Source: Candidatus Saccharibacteria bacterium
GTDB taxonomy: Bacteria > Patescibacteriota > Saccharimonadia > Saccharimonadales > Saccharimonadaceae
NCBI GenBank assembly: GCA_016699895.1
Contig: CP064991.1
Span: forward strand, 620,001 to 684,000
DNA: 64,000 nt
Reading direction: 5' to 3'
This document shows, piece after piece, positions 63,285-64,000 of the stretch; positions within the stretch are counted from its first letter, which is position 1, and every line of letters starts with the position of its first letter. The notes beneath the pieces are model-generated. The model was not told where the DNA came from, did no database searches, and worked only from the letters and a program-made list of their open reading frames with translations. A program made the position numbers and the translations under genes.

Positions 63285-63363
63285 GGTTATAGTATATCAC
63301 AAGCTAGGCGCCCACGACGCCTAGCCTAGTCATCTCGATTACGTTATAATAGGGCACAAGAAC

Positions 63364-64000
63364 ATGAAACAATATCCTGCAGATACCATAGCTGACACAG
63401 ACAGATCGCCAGAAACCGTGCTGCTACCGGACAGGCGTGCGACGTTAACGACAACGATGTCTGGTAAAGCTGTTCATAGCACGGAATTCTACGCTAGCCA
63501 GAGCAAGGCAGAGACCTTGCGCCTAGATTTAATGGCACAACCAACCGGCATCGTTTCCCTGCAGGCGCTCGGCAGCATTCAGGACGCGACGATCGTAGAT
63601 TTCGGCGCAGGCAATAGCTCATGGCTCGGTCAACAGATAGAGGAGGGGGGAGCTCGCTACATCGGGTTAGATACTCGCCCTGATGCTGTCGAAAGCCTGG
63701 CAACTGCTGGTCTCGAATCTCATATATTGGAATCGGATGGACGAGCCAATAATCTGCCGCCACATTGTGCAGATAAAATTCACGCTCGTTTCGTCCTGTC
63801 GTGGCTCGACGTAGGCGCCCGCAGAGAAGCTCTCGAGGAAATGTTCCGCCTCGTCAAAGCGGATGGACAGCTCGTAATTATTGACTACAACTGGGACGCC
63901 ATCCAGGGGCCGCCAGAGCTCATGACAGCCGTCAAGACAACAATAGGCATTATGCAAGATTTTGGCTTTGACCCACAGTATGGGACAAAACTCGATACTG
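63364..64000 (+). CDS. SAM-dependent methyltransferase (5' part; runs off the window)
   Basis: Open from ATG 63364 to the window end, 212 codons. Class I methyltransferase: motif I VDFGAGNSSWLG (near residue 80), an acidic end of strand 2 (GLDTRPDA), motif IV region RFVLSWLDV and the post-motif ...EMFRLVKADGQLVIIDYNWD, as in UbiE-type enzymes. Substrate not readable. TATAAT at about 63345-63350 precedes the start by 13 bases. Confidence 0.75.
   Translation, partial: MKQYPADTIADTDRSPETVLLPDRRATLTTTMSGKAVHSTEFYASQSKAETLRLDLMAQPTGIVSLQALGSIQDATIVDFGAGNSSWLGQQIEEGGARYIGLDTRPDAVESLATAGLESHILESDGRANNLPPHCADKIHARFVLSWLDVGARREALEEMFRLVKADGQLVIIDYNWDAIQGPPELMTAVKTTIGIMQDFGFDPQYGTKLDT

Overview
The window looks like chromosomal DNA of a small-genome Candidate Phyla Radiation bacterium, most likely Saccharibacteria (TM7). 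This is an inference from gene content and style, not from a phylogeny. The supporting features are very dense packing with 1-8 base overlaps, an N-terminally extended ribosomal protein L1, mscL, AI-2E-type permease, sortase, DUF3048 and PEGA proteins, a full F-type ATP synthase operon, and many genes whose start codon lies 6-7 bases after a -10 box (leaderless transcripts). TGA is used as a stop (dcd/tmk, nrnA/cysS and DUF3048/kinase overlaps), so the code is standard and the Gracilibacteria/Absconditabacteria recoding is excluded.

Layout. 1-2.5 kb: end of rplK, a convergent cdsA, and rplA with its own promoter and L1-type leader. 2.5-7.1 kb: DNA-precursor genes thyA, folA, dcd, tmk, then a large unknown protein. 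7.1-8.4 kb: L10 leader, rplJ, rplL. 8.5-17 kb: replication and repair genes (dnaX, dnaB, ybaB, recR) with two large membrane proteins and a Nudix hydrolase. 16.8-23 kb: nrnA, cysS, an AI-2E family permease, tgt, pyrD, tRNA-Gln. 23.3-29.4 kb: mscL, an alpha-glucan phosphorylase, a MacB-like ABC exporter and an RNA m5U methyltransferase. 29.5-32.8 kb: a UvrD/RecB-type helicase-nuclease. 32.8-33.5 kb: a roughly 680-nt structured RNA that I cannot identify. 33.5-35.2 kb: dus and plsC. 35.3-43.4 kb: a zeta-class (cadmium-type) carbonic-anhydrase-like protein and the whole atp operon, with a low-molecular-weight phosphatase gene inserted between atpA and atpG. 43.4-49.8 kb: two glycosyltransferases, a hydrolase, smpB, a membrane protein, xth and an NnrD-like gene. 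49.9-52.7 kb: DEAD-box helicase, then an AT-rich island with a small structured RNA, two broken membrane-protein genes and tRNA-Leu. 52.8-59.6 kb: cell-envelope genes (sortase, PEGA protein, DUF4367-like protein, DUF3048) around gltX. 59.6-64 kb: a signalling cluster (histidine kinase, two stand-alone receivers, a Ser/Thr kinase), tRNA-Glu and the start of a methyltransferase.

Two patterns cross the window. First, at least 17 genes have a TATAAT-like box 6-7 nt before the start codon, with no room for a Shine-Dalgarno; several others have a canonical GGAGG. Second, at least seven genes (dnaB, mscL, rlmD/trmA-like, atpA, xth and both genes of the AT-rich island) are broken by one-base changes, mostly in short A or G runs, although the lost reading frame remains intact beside them. 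Several are normally essential. This points to base-call errors in the assembly, or less likely to recoding or decay, and must be resolved before function is inferred.
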